This document shows, piece after piece, positions 26,288 through 35,027 of a DNA stretch of 64,000 nucleotides. Position 1 is the first letter of the stretch, and each line of letters starts with the position of its first letter. The notes beneath the pieces are model-generated. The model made no database searches, was not told where the DNA came from, and saw only the letters and a program-made list of their open reading frames with translations. Origin of the DNA: Saltatorellus ferox (lineage in GTDB: Bacteria; Planctomycetota; UBA1135; GCA-002686595); assembly GCA_007751475.1 (NCBI GenBank), contig CP036434.1, forward strand, positions 2,232,001 through 2,296,000, read 5' to 3'. The position numbers and the translations under genes are program-made.

Positions 26288-26953
26288 ATGCAAATCCCTG
26301 TCGCACCGCCCCTGAAGTCGACGCTCTTCGCACGATTTCATGATCAGTCGACGCCTCTCTTTCGCTCCAACGAAGAGATGATTCCTGCCGCGTCCCTTTG
26401 GACCGGATCACGGGTATGGGTCGAACGAATGCGTGGGCTGGGGTTTCGAGCTGGCGATACCGTGGGCGTCGACCTCGCGCCCGGCGCGGCGGTGATGCAG
26501 GTGTTGCTCGCTTGCTGTTGGATCGAATGCGACGTGCTCCTTGGCTCACGGTGCCCCGGCGGCGACTCGCCCGCGGGGGATCAGGAGCCCGGTGGTCGCG
26601 TGTTCCTCCACGGCGATGGATCCGGCCAGAGCTCGCTGATCCCCTCGGGGATCGCCGGGCCTCTACCGAAAGGAACTGAACCTGATCGGCCTGCGCCTGC
26701 TTCATTGCACCCGGCATGGGCCCTCTCCATCGATCGCGTGCGAACCGCCTTTACCAACGCCTCTCACGCAGGCGAAGGCAAGGTCGTGCTCGTGCCCACT
26801 GGCTGGACGGAGCAGGCGGCCTTTCTGCGCCAAGTGCTCCCTGCTCTCGCCAGCGGCTCCATCCTCATCGAGGAGTCGGCCGCTGATCAGAGCGCTCACC
26901 TCTCACCGGAGATTCACTCCGGTCACGCTTACCTGGCGCCCTTCAGCGCCTGA
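26288..26953 (+). CDS. Truncated AMP-forming ligase-like protein in the PYP cassette
   Basis: The product has 221 residues. Residues 40-80 (VERMRGLGFRAGDTVGVDLA, then VLLACCWIECDVLLG) match the start of the large domain of acyl-CoA/AMP ligases. Residues 105-125 (RVFLHGDGSGQSS) sit where the A3 'TSGTTGxPK' loop should be but lack the Thr/Lys. Residues 165-200 (VVLVPTGWTEQAAF, VLPALASGSILIEE) resemble the next conserved block. The rest of the large domain, the A5/A8 motifs and the small C-terminal domain are absent, as normal enzymes have 500 or more residues. In other bacteria PYP is supplied by p-coumarate:CoA ligase, so a remnant or minimal chromophore-handling protein is attractive. Ligase activity looks doubtful. 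Assignment to the family is by pattern only. Confidence 0.55.
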   Translation: MQIPVAPPLKSTLFARFHDQSTPLFRSNEEMIPAASLWTGSRVWVERMRGLGFRAGDTVGVDLAPGAAVMQVLLACCWIECDVLLGSRCPGGDSPAGDQEPGGRVFLHGDGSGQSSLIPSGIAGPLPKGTEPDRPAPASLHPAWALSIDRVRTAFTNASHAGEGKVVLVPTGWTEQAAFLRQVLPALASGSILIEESAADQSAHLSPEIHSGHAYLAPFSA

Positions 26954-26968
26954 CCCCAAACCTACCCC

Positions 26969-27406
26969 ATGGCCAACTACACCAACTGCCGAGCCGCTCT
27001 CGTCTCCTCTGATATCGAAAAGAGCTGGGCGACCATCATGCGCGACCTTCCCGAGGATTCCTCGGCGGCCGCCAACGAGCTTCAGTCCTGGATCGAGTCC
27101 GTTCGTGACGAGACCGTCCACCTGATCGATGACATCTCCTCGCTCGATTCGAGCTCCCTTCACCTGGCGCTGCGCCTCGTGGAACTCCGGAGCCAGTGGG
27201 CGATGCTCAACACGCGCCTCAACTTCAAGATGATGAAGGGAGAGCCCTACGACACGCCAATGGCTTTCCGCGGATCGCTTCTGACCACGGTCACCGAGGT
27301 GATCGAGAACGCCCTTCCCCAGGACGACATCGACGTGATCACGCGCTTCCTGGGGAACCCCGTCAAGTCGGACGTGGTCGAACTGGGCGTCGTCAAGGCA
27401 GCCTGA
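26969..27406 (+). CDS. Small helical protein of unknown function, last gene of the PYP cassette
   Basis: The product has 145 residues and appears mostly alpha-helical and acidic (SAAANELQSWIESVRDETVH, LHLALRLVELRSQWAMLNTR), with no signal peptide or membrane segment. I do not recognise a family. It starts only 15 bp after the stop of the ligase-like gene, so it is almost certainly co-transcribed with the PYP homologue. The four genes together are probably a functional unit. A four-helix-bundle partner that senses or relays PYP state is one possibility with no direct support. Confidence 0.65.
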   Translation: MANYTNCRAALVSSDIEKSWATIMRDLPEDSSAAANELQSWIESVRDETVHLIDDISSLDSSSLHLALRLVELRSQWAMLNTRLNFKMMKGEPYDTPMAFRGSLLTTVTEVIENALPQDDIDVITRFLGNPVKSDVVELGVVKAA

Positions 27407-27476
27407 TCATTGGATGGAAAGTGGCGGCACCGAACCCGGCTCGATTCCTCCACCTCCAGCCGTTTCCCGGGGGGCG

Positions 27477-29003
27477 TCAGCGCCGGATCGCGAGCACCGT
27501 CTTCAGGAGGCCCGCCGTGAACGGCGTCAGCTTGGTCCGATTGAACCGATCGCCCGCTCGCCGTATCGCGTCGGCGACGGTCGGGTAGGGGTGAATCACT
27601 CCGCTGAGCGTACCCAGGGTCGTTCCGTGCTGGACCGCCGTGACCAGCTCGCCGATCATCTCCCCGGCATGGGAGGCGACGACGGTGCCGCCGAGCACCT
27701 TGCCCTTCTTGTCGTGCAGGATCTTGACGAAGCCTGACGTCTCGGCATCGACGACCGCGCGATCGTTGTCCTCGAGTTCGATCTCGATGACCGCATGCGC
27801 CACGCCCTCGGCCTTGGCCTGAGCTTCGGTGAGACCCACGTGGGCCACCTCGGGATCCGTGTAGGTCGCCCACGGGATGACGAGATCGCTCGCCTTCTGG
27901 CGACCGAAGAACAGCGCGTTTCGGATCACGGTTCGCGCCAGGAAGTCCGCCGCATGGGTGAACTGGTACTTCGAGGCCACGTCGCCCGCCGCGTAGATCC
28001 GATCGTTCGAGGTCTTCAGGCGATCGTCCACGGTGACGCCCTTGCGTGGATCGAAATCCACTCCTGCCGTCTCCAGTCCGATCCCCTGAACGTTGGGAGC
28101 ACGTCCGATGGCGAGCAGGATCTCCGCCGCCTCGATCGTTTCGGCTTCCGAGCCGCTCCCGACGACCACGCGCTTCCTGCCGTCGGTGGTGGGGGCCTCG
28201 AACCGCTCGACCCTCGTGCTCAGCCGCAGCTCGACGCCGTCCTGGAGCAGCGCCGCCTGAACGACCTCGGCCGCCTTCGGATCGTCGTTCGACATGATCC
28301 TCGGACCACCCTCGACGAGGGTCACCTTCGAGCCGAAGCGCGCAAACGTCTGGGCCATCTCGCAGCCGATCGGCCCGCCGCCCACGACGATCAAGGACTC
28401 CGGGAGCTCGGTCAGCGAGAACAGCGTCTGGTTCGTCAGAACGCCCGCGTCGGCAAGCCCCGGGATCGGCGGCATCGCGGCCTTCGCGCCGGTGGCCACG
28501 ACGGCGCGAGCGAATTCCAGGGTCTGTCCGCCGACCTCCAGCGTGCTCTGACCGGTGAACCGGCCCTCGCCGAGGAACACGTCCACGCCGAGTTCGGTGA
28601 AGCGCTTCGCCGAGTCGTTCCGCGCGATCTCGGATCGACGGGCGCGCATGCGCTCCATGATCGCTGCGAAGTCGACCGTGACCCCTTCGGCATGGACCCC
28701 GAGGTGGCCCGAGTTCCGCGCTTCCTTCGCGGCGCGGGCCGACCGAATCAGCGCCTTGGACGGCACGCATCCGGTGACGAGGCAGTCGCCGCCGAGCAGG
28801 TCTTTCTCGACGAGCGCAACGCGCGCGCCGACGCCTGCGGCTCCAGCGGCTGCCACGAGGCCGGCGGTCCCGCCGCCGAGCACGACGAGGTTGTAGCGTC
28901 CCTTCGGCGTCGGCTGCGGCCAGCCCTTGGGATGAACGAGATCTCGTAGCTTCTGATTGGCCTCGTTCAGCGGACGAAGCTCGGGCAGTGTGTTCGAATC
29001 CAT
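27477..29003 (-). CDS. MerA/dihydrolipoamide dehydrogenase-like flavoprotein disulfide reductase
   Basis: The product has 508 residues. FAD-binding VVLGGGTAGLVAAAGA is followed by the redox disulfide GGDCLVTGCVPSKALI (Cys 74, Cys 79), the NAD(P)H fold VVGGGPIGCEMAQTF, IYAAGDVA, and the dimerisation domain with HPYPTVADAIRRAGD. Unlike true mercuric reductase it has no N-terminal metal-binding domain and no C-terminal Cys-Cys pair, so the widely used 'mercuric reductase' label is not supported. It starts 25 bp after the TVP38/TMEM64 gene; this pairing recurs in several bacterial phyla. Last gene of the metal-efflux cluster; a redox role linked to metals or thiols is inferred. Confidence 0.88.
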   Translation of the reverse strand: MDSNTLPELRPLNEANQKLRDLVHPKGWPQPTPKGRYNLVVLGGGTAGLVAAAGAAGVGARVALVEKDLLGGDCLVTGCVPSKALIRSARAAKEARNSGHLGVHAEGVTVDFAAIMERMRARRSEIARNDSAKRFTELGVDVFLGEGRFTGQSTLEVGGQTLEFARAVVATGAKAAMPPIPGLADAGVLTNQTLFSLTELPESLIVVGGGPIGCEMAQTFARFGSKVTLVEGGPRIMSNDDPKAAEVVQAALLQDGVELRLSTRVERFEAPTTDGRKRVVVGSGSEAETIEAAEILLAIGRAPNVQGIGLETAGVDFDPRKGVTVDDRLKTSNDRIYAAGDVASKYQFTHAADFLARTVIRNALFFGRQKASDLVIPWATYTDPEVAHVGLTEAQAKAEGVAHAVIEIELEDNDRAVVDAETSGFVKILHDKKGKVLGGTVVASHAGEMIGELVTAVQHGTTLGTLSGVIHPYPTVADAIRRAGDRFNRTKLTPFTAGLLKTVLAIRR

Positions 29004-29028
29004 GGTGGGGTCGCTTCCTGGCGGGGGA

Positions 29029-29829
29029 TCAGGCGTCGGCGGAGAGGTCCGTGTCGGCTTGCATGCGCGAGCGCGCCATGCGAGTGAGCACCACGGTCAC
29101 GACGAGCGTCGCGAGAAGGCCTGCGATCATCAGCGCCCACTCGAAGGGGCCGCGCTCCTTCCCGCCCGCCACGTCGCGACCGATCGCTCCGAAGTAGACG
29201 TAGAGCAGCGTGCCGGGCAGCATCGCGACCCAGCTCACGAGGATCGCCGGCACGTAGCGTACGTTCGTGAGCCCGAGCAGGTAGTTGAGCGCGCTGAAGG
29301 GTACGACGGGCGACAGTCGCAGCAGTCCCACGATCTTCCAGCCGCCGTCGGCGATGGCGCGGTCGATGGCCTGGAACGACTTCCGCTCGCTGGCGAAGCT
29401 CTGGACGCGCTTCCGGAACAGGCTTCGCGCCAGCGGAAAGGCGAGCGCCGCGGTGGCGGTCGACGCGATCGAGACCACGACCGTTCCGAGCCCGAGGCCG
29501 AACAGCGCGCCCGCGCCGATCGTGATCGCGGAGCCCGGGATGAAAGCCAGCGCCGCCACGATGTAGAACGCGCCGTAGGCCAGCGGACCCCAGGCGCCGA
29601 GGGACTCGACCTGGCCGTTGACGGCCTCGATCCAATCGGCGGTGGGGAGCAGGCGAACGCCGGCGATCAGGGCCGCCGCGCCCGCGACCCAGGCCACGCG
29701 CTGGGGCCATCTGGAGCCTGAGCTCGAATCAGGGGCGGCCCCGGAAGTGGATCCGGAAGTGGATCCGGGTTCGGTAACGGACGGGCCGGTTTCGTGGCTG
29801 GCACTCATGGTGATCTCGTGACTGCTCAT
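29029..29829 (-). CDS. TVP38/TMEM64 (DedA/SNARE-associated-like) membrane protein
   Basis: The product has 266 residues from the ATG at 29829; the 80 codons further upstream overlap the lipoprotein gene and are not protein-like. A Ser/Thr/Gly-rich N-terminal tail (STSGSTSG, from a short GTGGATCCGGAA repeat) leads into about five membrane helices. VTT-domain signatures are present: IVAALAFIPGSAITIGAGALFG, the G-x-x-x-G-rich re-entrant region, SPVVPFSALNYLLGLTNVRY and LPGTLLYVYFGAI. The family is linked to lipid scrambling/transport and membrane homeostasis. It is tightly spaced with the MerA-like gene, implying one transcript. Confidence 0.85.
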   Translation of the reverse strand: MSSHEITMSASHETGPSVTEPGSTSGSTSGAAPDSSSGSRWPQRVAWVAGAAALIAGVRLLPTADWIEAVNGQVESLGAWGPLAYGAFYIVAALAFIPGSAITIGAGALFGLGLGTVVVSIASTATAALAFPLARSLFRKRVQSFASERKSFQAIDRAIADGGWKIVGLLRLSPVVPFSALNYLLGLTNVRYVPAILVSWVAMLPGTLLYVYFGAIGRDVAGGKERGPFEWALMIAGLLATLVVTVVLTRMARSRMQADTDLSADA

Positions 29830-29882
29830 GGTGAGCAGGGATTCGCGCCGCTTTTTGGCCTGTGACGGAAAATCGCAGGTCG

Positions 29883-30380
29883 CTACTTCGTGGTCTCCGG
29901 GTAGGCGACCGAGACGATCTGCTTCTCGCCCGAAGCGGCCTGCGCCTCCAGCCAGAGCATGGGGCTTTGCATGGCCTCCGCCGGGATCTCCACGTCGACG
30001 TGCAAATGATCGTCGTGCACGTCGGCCTTCGCCTTCATCGAGCCGACGGCCGATTCGAGTCCGTACCACATGCGCAGGGTCTCCGGGAGCTTGCCCGACT
30101 TCACGTTGGCATTGATCGTCACCGTCTCGCCGGGGGTGGGAGAGGCCGCCGCGTCGAGGACGAGCGTGGCCCCTGCGATCTCGATGGACCCGAGATCGAC
30201 CGCACCGCGCTCCTCCATCTCCGCCGCGTGATCGTTCGGCTGCTCTGCGCCGTCTACGTGCTCTCCGGGCGCATGGTCATGCCCCGCGTGTTCGTCGTGC
30301 GCCTCGCCGCCTCCGCAGCTGCCGAGGACGAAGAGGCTGGACGCGCAGAGAAGGCTGACGAATGGAAGCGAGTTACGCAT
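29883..30380 (-). CDS. His/Asp-rich lipoprotein of the efflux operon
   Basis: The product has 165 residues. The lipobox LGSC places acylated Cys at residue 22. It is followed by a His-rich segment (HDEHAGHDHAPGEH) suited to binding divalent metals such as Cu, Zn, Ni or Co. The C-terminal 90 residues form a small beta-rich domain (ETVTINANVKSGKLPETLRM, HLHVDVEIPAEA). Its start overlaps the end of the RND pump gene by 8 bp, so translation is probably coupled. A periplasmic metal chaperone or sensor for the pump is a reasonable inference; I recognise no named family. Confidence 0.75.
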   Translation of the reverse strand: MRNSLPFVSLLCASSLFVLGSCGGGEAHDEHAGHDHAPGEHVDGAEQPNDHAAEMEERGAVDLGSIEIAGATLVLDAAASPTPGETVTINANVKSGKLPETLRMWYGLESAVGSMKAKADVHDDHLHVDVEIPAEAMQSPMLWLEAQAASGEKQIVSVAYPETTK

Positions 30381-33300
30381 GACGAATAGGGGCGCCCTGG
30401 GCGCTGGAGGTCGGGACGGATCGACGACGCTGGAACACGAGAGAATACCCCGCGGGCACGACGACGAGATTCAGGAACGTGGAGGTAATGAGGCCGCCGA
30501 GGGTGACGATGGCCAGGGGCGCGAGCAGCTCGCTGCCTGGCTTGCCCGCCGCCATGGCCAGTGGAACGAGGCCCAGCGCCGCGGAGATGGCGGTCATCAG
30601 GATCGGCACCAGCCGCTCCATCGAGCCCTGGAAAACGGCGGTGGTCACGTCCGCGCCCTCGGTTTCGATGAGGTGGTTGTAGTGTCCGATCAGGAGGATC
30701 CCGTTGCGGACCGCGATGCCGAACAGCGTGATGAAGCCGACCATCCCGGCGATGGACAGGATGGGCGGGGAGTAGTTCGGGCTGCCGCCGAGGAGGGCCG
30801 CGAGGTTCGCCAGCGCCGGAGCGGGCGACGCGATGAAGATCGAGGCGATCCCGCCGATCAGGGCGAGCGGCATGTTGAGCATCACGAGCACCGCTGCGCG
30901 CAGCGAGCCGGTCGAGATCTGCAGCAGCATGAGCATGAGGATCGCCACGAGACCGCCCGCCACCGCGATGGTGCGGGCCGCGGCCTGCTGGGCCTCGAAC
31001 TGGCCGCCGTAGTTCACCGTGAAGCCGGACGCGGACACGATCGGATCCACGCGCGCCTTCACTGCCGCCACCAGGTCGCCGAGGTTGGAGCCCTCCGCCA
31101 CGTTCAGGGAGATGACCGCCTTCCGCTGGGCGTTCTCCCGCGTGATCAGGTTGCTGGATCGCTCGGGCCCGATACTCGCCACATCGCCGAGGCGAACGAT
31201 CGCGCCCTCGATGCCCTCGAGCTGGAGATCGCGGACCTGGCGGATCGATTCACGCTCCGCTGGATCCAGCCGCACGACGAGGTCGTACTGGCGAACGCCC
31301 TGGTTGACCTTGGCGACGACCTCGCCGTAGATCGCCTGGCTGACCTGCTCGGCCGCCATGCCCGGCGTCAGGCCGGCCGCCGCGAGATCGCGCCGACGGT
31401 ACTCGACGGGCAGGGACGTGATCATGACCTCGCGGTTCGCGTTGACGTCGCGGGCGCCCGGCAGCTCCTTCAGCTCTTCCTCGATCTCCTTGGCCACGGC
31501 CCGCAGACCGGCGAGGTTCTCGCCGTAGACGCTGATCGCCACGGCCGCCGGCGTCCCGGAGAGCACATGGCTCAGGCGATGCTCGATCGGCTGCCCGATC
31601 ATCGTCGTGATCCCCGGAACCGAGGCGAGCAGCGCGTCGATCTCGTCGCGCACCCGGTGGGCATCCGCGCCGTCCTCGAGGCTCACCTCGACCTCGGAGT
31701 TGCTCACGGGTTCGGCGTGCTCGTCGCGCTCGGCTCGCCCGGTTCGACGCACCACGGCGTGAACACCCTCGATCGCCGCGAGCTGGCGCTCCACGCCGGT
31801 GGCGAGGCGGTCGCTCTCTTCGAGCGAAGTCCCCGGTGGCGCCAGCAGGAAGATCGTGAACGTGCCCTCGTTGAACGAGGGCAGGAACGACGTCCCGAAG
31901 CTGGCGGCCACCCAGAGCGCCGCGACCGTGGCCGCCGCGGCGGCCCCCAGCACCGGCACCCGCAGGCGGATCGCCAGGCGCAGCGTCGGTGCATAGGCTC
32001 CTTTGATCGCGCGCACCACGAATCCCTCGCGCGTGGCGTCCTCGGATCCGAGCTTCCCGCGCAGCAGCAGCTGGCAGAGCGCAGGCGTGACCGTGAGAGC
32101 CACGAGCAGCGACGCGAGGATCGACACGATGTAGGTGAGCGCGAGCGGCTGGAAGAAGCGGCCTTCGAGCCCTTGCAGGAACAGGAGCGGGAGGAAGACC
32201 ATCACGATGATGATCGTCGCGAAGACCATCGCAGGGCGTATCTCGTTGCTCGCGTCGAAGATCACGTCCGGGACGGCGCGGCGCTCGGCCTCCGGCAGCC
32301 CGCGATTCTGGCGCAGCCTTCGGAAGACGTTCTCCACGTCGATGATCGCATCGTCGACGATCACGCCGATCGCCACGGCGAGACCGCCGAGGCTCATGAC
32401 GTTGAGCCCGAGGTTCATCCCGTCCATGAGCAGCAGTCCGACCGCGAGGGAGATCGGCATCGCCGTCAGGGTGATGATCGTCGTGCGAAGGTTCATCAGG
32501 AACAGGACGAGCACGAGCAGCACGATGATCACCGCCTCGGCGAGCACCTTCGTCACGTTGTCGACGGCTCGCTCGATGAAGTGCGATTGACGCACCACGT
32601 CCCGATTGAGCTCCATGCCCGGAGGCAGCGTGGTCTCGATCTGATCGAACAGTGCGTCCAAGGCGGCCGTCAGGGCGAGCGTGTTCGTGCCCGGCGACTT
32701 CTGAATGGTGAGGACGACGGCCTTCGCGCCGTTCTCGGAGGCCGTGCCGCGCTTGAGCGCCGGGCCGAGCTGCACGTCAGCCACCTGCCCGATCGTCAGG
32801 GGCACGCCGTCCTCGAAGCGCACGACCGTGTCCGCGATATCCTCGGCGGCCGTGACGCGGCTCTTCTGGCGGATCGGGATCTCCTGGCTGTCGACGTTCG
32901 TGAGGTAGCCCGCGCTCGCGGTGCTGTGGGCCTCGCGCGCCGCGTCCGCGACGTCGCCGATGGTGAGCCCGTGGAGCCGCAGGCGATCCTGGCTGACGTT
33001 GACCTGGTACTCGGGCAAGTCCCCGCCGATCGCGACCGCCTGGGCCACGCCGGGGACGGCAAGCACCTTGTTGCGCAGATCGAACTCCGCGTAGGAGCGC
33101 AGCTCCAGCGGGCTGATCTCACCTCCAGGTGACGAGAGCGAGATCAGCATGATCTCGCCCGCGATCGACGTGATCGGCGTGATGAACGGGATCACCTCGG
33201 CCGGCAGATTCTCACGAACGGTCGAGAGCCGCTCGGCCACGAGCTGGCGCGCGTCGTACAGATCCGCGCCCCAGTCGAGGTCGACCCAGACGATGGAGAG

Positions 33301-33567
33301 GCCGATCGCACTCGCGCTGCGAACGCGGCGCACGCCCGTCATGCCGTTGACGGCCGACTCGATGGGGAAGCTGACGTATTGCTCCACCTCGTCGGCCGCG
33401 AGCCCGCCCGCCTCCGCCATGATCGTCACGGTGGGGGCGTTGAGCTCGGGGAACACGTCCACGCTCATCTCGGGCAGCCGGAGACCCGCGTAGCCGACGA
33501 TGAGGAGCGCCGAGAGCAGCACCAGCGAGGAGTACTGCAGCGAGAAGCGAATGAGCGCGCGCAGCAT
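30373..33567 (-). CDS. CusA/CzcA-type RND efflux pump
   Basis: The product has 1064 residues, the normal length. Twelve membrane helices lie in the RND pattern: helix 1 at the N-terminus, a large periplasmic loop with MSVDVFPELNAPTVTI, and helices 2-6 around residues 340-480 with AIGVIVDDAIIDVENVFRR, the two adjacent Asp in helix 4 that relay protons. A second periplasmic loop follows, then helices 8-12 with AVRNGILLIGHY. The sequence is closest to the heavy-metal-efflux branch, but the usual DFG-I-I-V-D-G form is changed to GVIVDDA. It would export a metal cation or another substrate through the adjacent adaptor and channel. The ATG overlaps the adaptor stop by 1 nt (TGATG). Confidence 0.92.
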   Translation of the reverse strand: MLRALIRFSLQYSSLVLLSALLIVGYAGLRLPEMSVDVFPELNAPTVTIMAEAGGLAADEVEQYVSFPIESAVNGMTGVRRVRSASAIGLSIVWVDLDWGADLYDARQLVAERLSTVRENLPAEVIPFITPITSIAGEIMLISLSSPGGEISPLELRSYAEFDLRNKVLAVPGVAQAVAIGGDLPEYQVNVSQDRLRLHGLTIGDVADAAREAHSTASAGYLTNVDSQEIPIRQKSRVTAAEDIADTVVRFEDGVPLTIGQVADVQLGPALKRGTASENGAKAVVLTIQKSPGTNTLALTAALDALFDQIETTLPPGMELNRDVVRQSHFIERAVDNVTKVLAEAVIIVLLVLVLFLMNLRTTIITLTAMPISLAVGLLLMDGMNLGLNVMSLGGLAVAIGVIVDDAIIDVENVFRRLRQNRGLPEAERRAVPDVIFDASNEIRPAMVFATIIIVMVFLPLLFLQGLEGRFFQPLALTYIVSILASLLVALTVTPALCQLLLRGKLGSEDATREGFVVRAIKGAYAPTLRLAIRLRVPVLGAAAAATVAALWVAASFGTSFLPSFNEGTFTIFLLAPPGTSLEESDRLATGVERQLAAIEGVHAVVRRTGRAERDEHAEPVSNSEVEVSLEDGADAHRVRDEIDALLASVPGITTMIGQPIEHRLSHVLSGTPAAVAISVYGENLAGLRAVAKEIEEELKELPGARDVNANREVMITSLPVEYRRRDLAAAGLTPGMAAEQVSQAIYGEVVAKVNQGVRQYDLVVRLDPAERESIRQVRDLQLEGIEGAIVRLGDVASIGPERSSNLITRENAQRKAVISLNVAEGSNLGDLVAAVKARVDPIVSASGFTVNYGGQFEAQQAAARTIAVAGGLVAILMLMLLQISTGSLRAAVLVMLNMPLALIGGIASIFIASPAPALANLAALLGGSPNYSPPILSIAGMVGFITLFGIAVRNGILLIGHYNHLIETEGADVTTAVFQGSMERLVPILMTAISAALGLVPLAMAAGKPGSELLAPLAIVTLGGLITSTFLNLVVVPAGYSLVFQRRRSVPTSSAQGAPIRHA

Positions 33568-35027
33568 CAGTCCTCCCCTTCGTGGAAGGTGCCGTCCGCG
33601 TGAAAGTGTCCGCCCTTCTGCATCGTTCCGCTCGTGGCGAGCATGAGCTGGAACGAACCGTCGAGCACGACCTCGTCGCCGTCGCGCAGGCCGCTCAGCA
33701 CGGAGATCCAGCGCCCGTCGTTCGCGCCGAAGTCGCCCTCGACGCGGATCACCTCGGCGGGGTTCTTCGGGTCGCGCCGGAAGAAGACCGAGTGGAGTCC
33801 ATCCTGACGGACGGCCGCCAGCGGGATCGCGAGCTCTTCGCTCTCGGAGGCCCGGAGCACGATCTCCATCTGCGCCGTGACCCCCGGACGTGCCCAGGGA
33901 AGGAGCGCCTCGGGTTCGACGAACAGGTCGATCGTCCGGTTCTGCGAGTTGCCGCCAAGACCGATCTGAAGCGGCCCGGACATGGTCTCCTGCAGGCTCA
34001 CGGAGCCCACGGCGTTCGATGTTCCCGGCGGCGTGATGCGAGCCATGAGCCCGTCGTCGAGCGCGCCGAGATCGCTCTGGAGTCCCATGCCGTGGAACCG
34101 GAGCAGCTCCGGCCGCACGGTCGTCAAGATCAGCGCTCGCTCGTCGACCCAGGTGCCGCTCGTCACCCCGAGCGACTCGACGCGGCTCGCGTTCTGGGCC
34201 ATCACCACGATTTCCGTGAGCGCGCGCCAGCGCGGCTGAACCTTGCCATCCGGGCCGGTCACTTCCTCGAGCAGGGCGGCGCGCGTCAGGCCCGTATCGG
34301 CGGCGAGCGACCCGAGGAGGATCATCCGCAGATTCGACAGACCGTCGACCTCCACCTGGTTCTTCGTCTGGGCCACCCTGATCTCGGCCTCCTTCTCGTG
34401 GGCACCGGCGAGGTCAGCGCGCGCCGTCGCCAGAGCCCCACGCGCGGTGAGGAGCTCGGTGACGCGACCGCCCCCGGCCTCGCCGAGCTGCTCGAGTCGC
34501 TCGACGCGGCTCTCCTGGATCTGGATGCTCTCCTCGAGGCGCGCCTCGTGCTGCGCATGGGCTGACATCAGAGACGCGTACGCATCGATCTCGGACTGGA
34601 GCTTCAGTACGGCGGCCTCGGTTTCCGCCAGCCGCTCCTGGAGACCATGGAGGCTCGGCGAGCTCAGGGTGTAGAGCGGCTGGCCCGCCTCGACGCGCTC
34701 CAGCTCTCGTACATGGAGCTCGACTCGACCCGCGATCGCGGTTCGGTACTCGTCGTGCGCCGAGGGCAAGAGCTCGAAGCGCCCGGGCACGCGCAGCGTG
34801 CTCTCGATGGCACGCCGCTCGACGCGGACAAAGGTGATGCCGAGGTTCTGTCGAACGGCGGGCGGGACCGCGATCCGATTCGCATCTGCGTTGGCCGCTT
34901 CCCCGGCCGCGTCGTGCGCGTGGTCGTGTTCGTCGGGAGTGGATTCGGCCCGCTGGTCGCAGCTCCAGAGGGAGAGAGAGACGAGGCAGCCGAGGAGTAC
35001 CTGCCGGAGGAGAGTGGGAGTCATCAT
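33567..35027 (-). CDS. RND efflux periplasmic adaptor lipoprotein (CusB-like)
   Basis: The product has 486 residues. The lipobox LWSC places Cys at residue 23, followed by a His/Asp-rich segment DEHDHAHDA also seen in CusB-like metal adaptors. The lipoyl/barrel-sandwich half begins at VPGRFELLPSAHDEYRTAI and GRVELHVRELERVEAGQPLY. A long alpha-hairpin coiled coil (about residues 130-220) follows, then the beta-barrel and membrane-proximal domain (GDEVVLDGSFQLMLATSG). It links the pump to the outer-membrane channel. The start overlaps the channel gene stop by 4 bp (ATGA). Confidence 0.9.
   Translation of the reverse strand: MMTPTLLRQVLLGCLVSLSLWSCDQRAESTPDEHDHAHDAAGEAANADANRIAVPPAVRQNLGITFVRVERRAIESTLRVPGRFELLPSAHDEYRTAIAGRVELHVRELERVEAGQPLYTLSSPSLHGLQERLAETEAAVLKLQSEIDAYASLMSAHAQHEARLEESIQIQESRVERLEQLGEAGGGRVTELLTARGALATARADLAGAHEKEAEIRVAQTKNQVEVDGLSNLRMILLGSLAADTGLTRAALLEEVTGPDGKVQPRWRALTEIVVMAQNASRVESLGVTSGTWVDERALILTTVRPELLRFHGMGLQSDLGALDDGLMARITPPGTSNAVGSVSLQETMSGPLQIGLGGNSQNRTIDLFVEPEALLPWARPGVTAQMEIVLRASESEELAIPLAAVRQDGLHSVFFRRDPKNPAEVIRVEGDFGANDGRWISVLSGLRDGDEVVLDGSFQLMLATSGTMQKGGHFHADGTFHEGED

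Noticed and set aside
27477..29003. True mercuric reductase
   Set aside because: It lacks both the N-terminal heavy-metal domain and the C-terminal Cys pair needed for Hg(II) handling.
30379..33132. Plus-strand open frame of 917 codons opposite the RND pump
   Set aside because: His/Arg/Asp-rich antisense frame with no recognisable domain; the minus-strand pump is certain.
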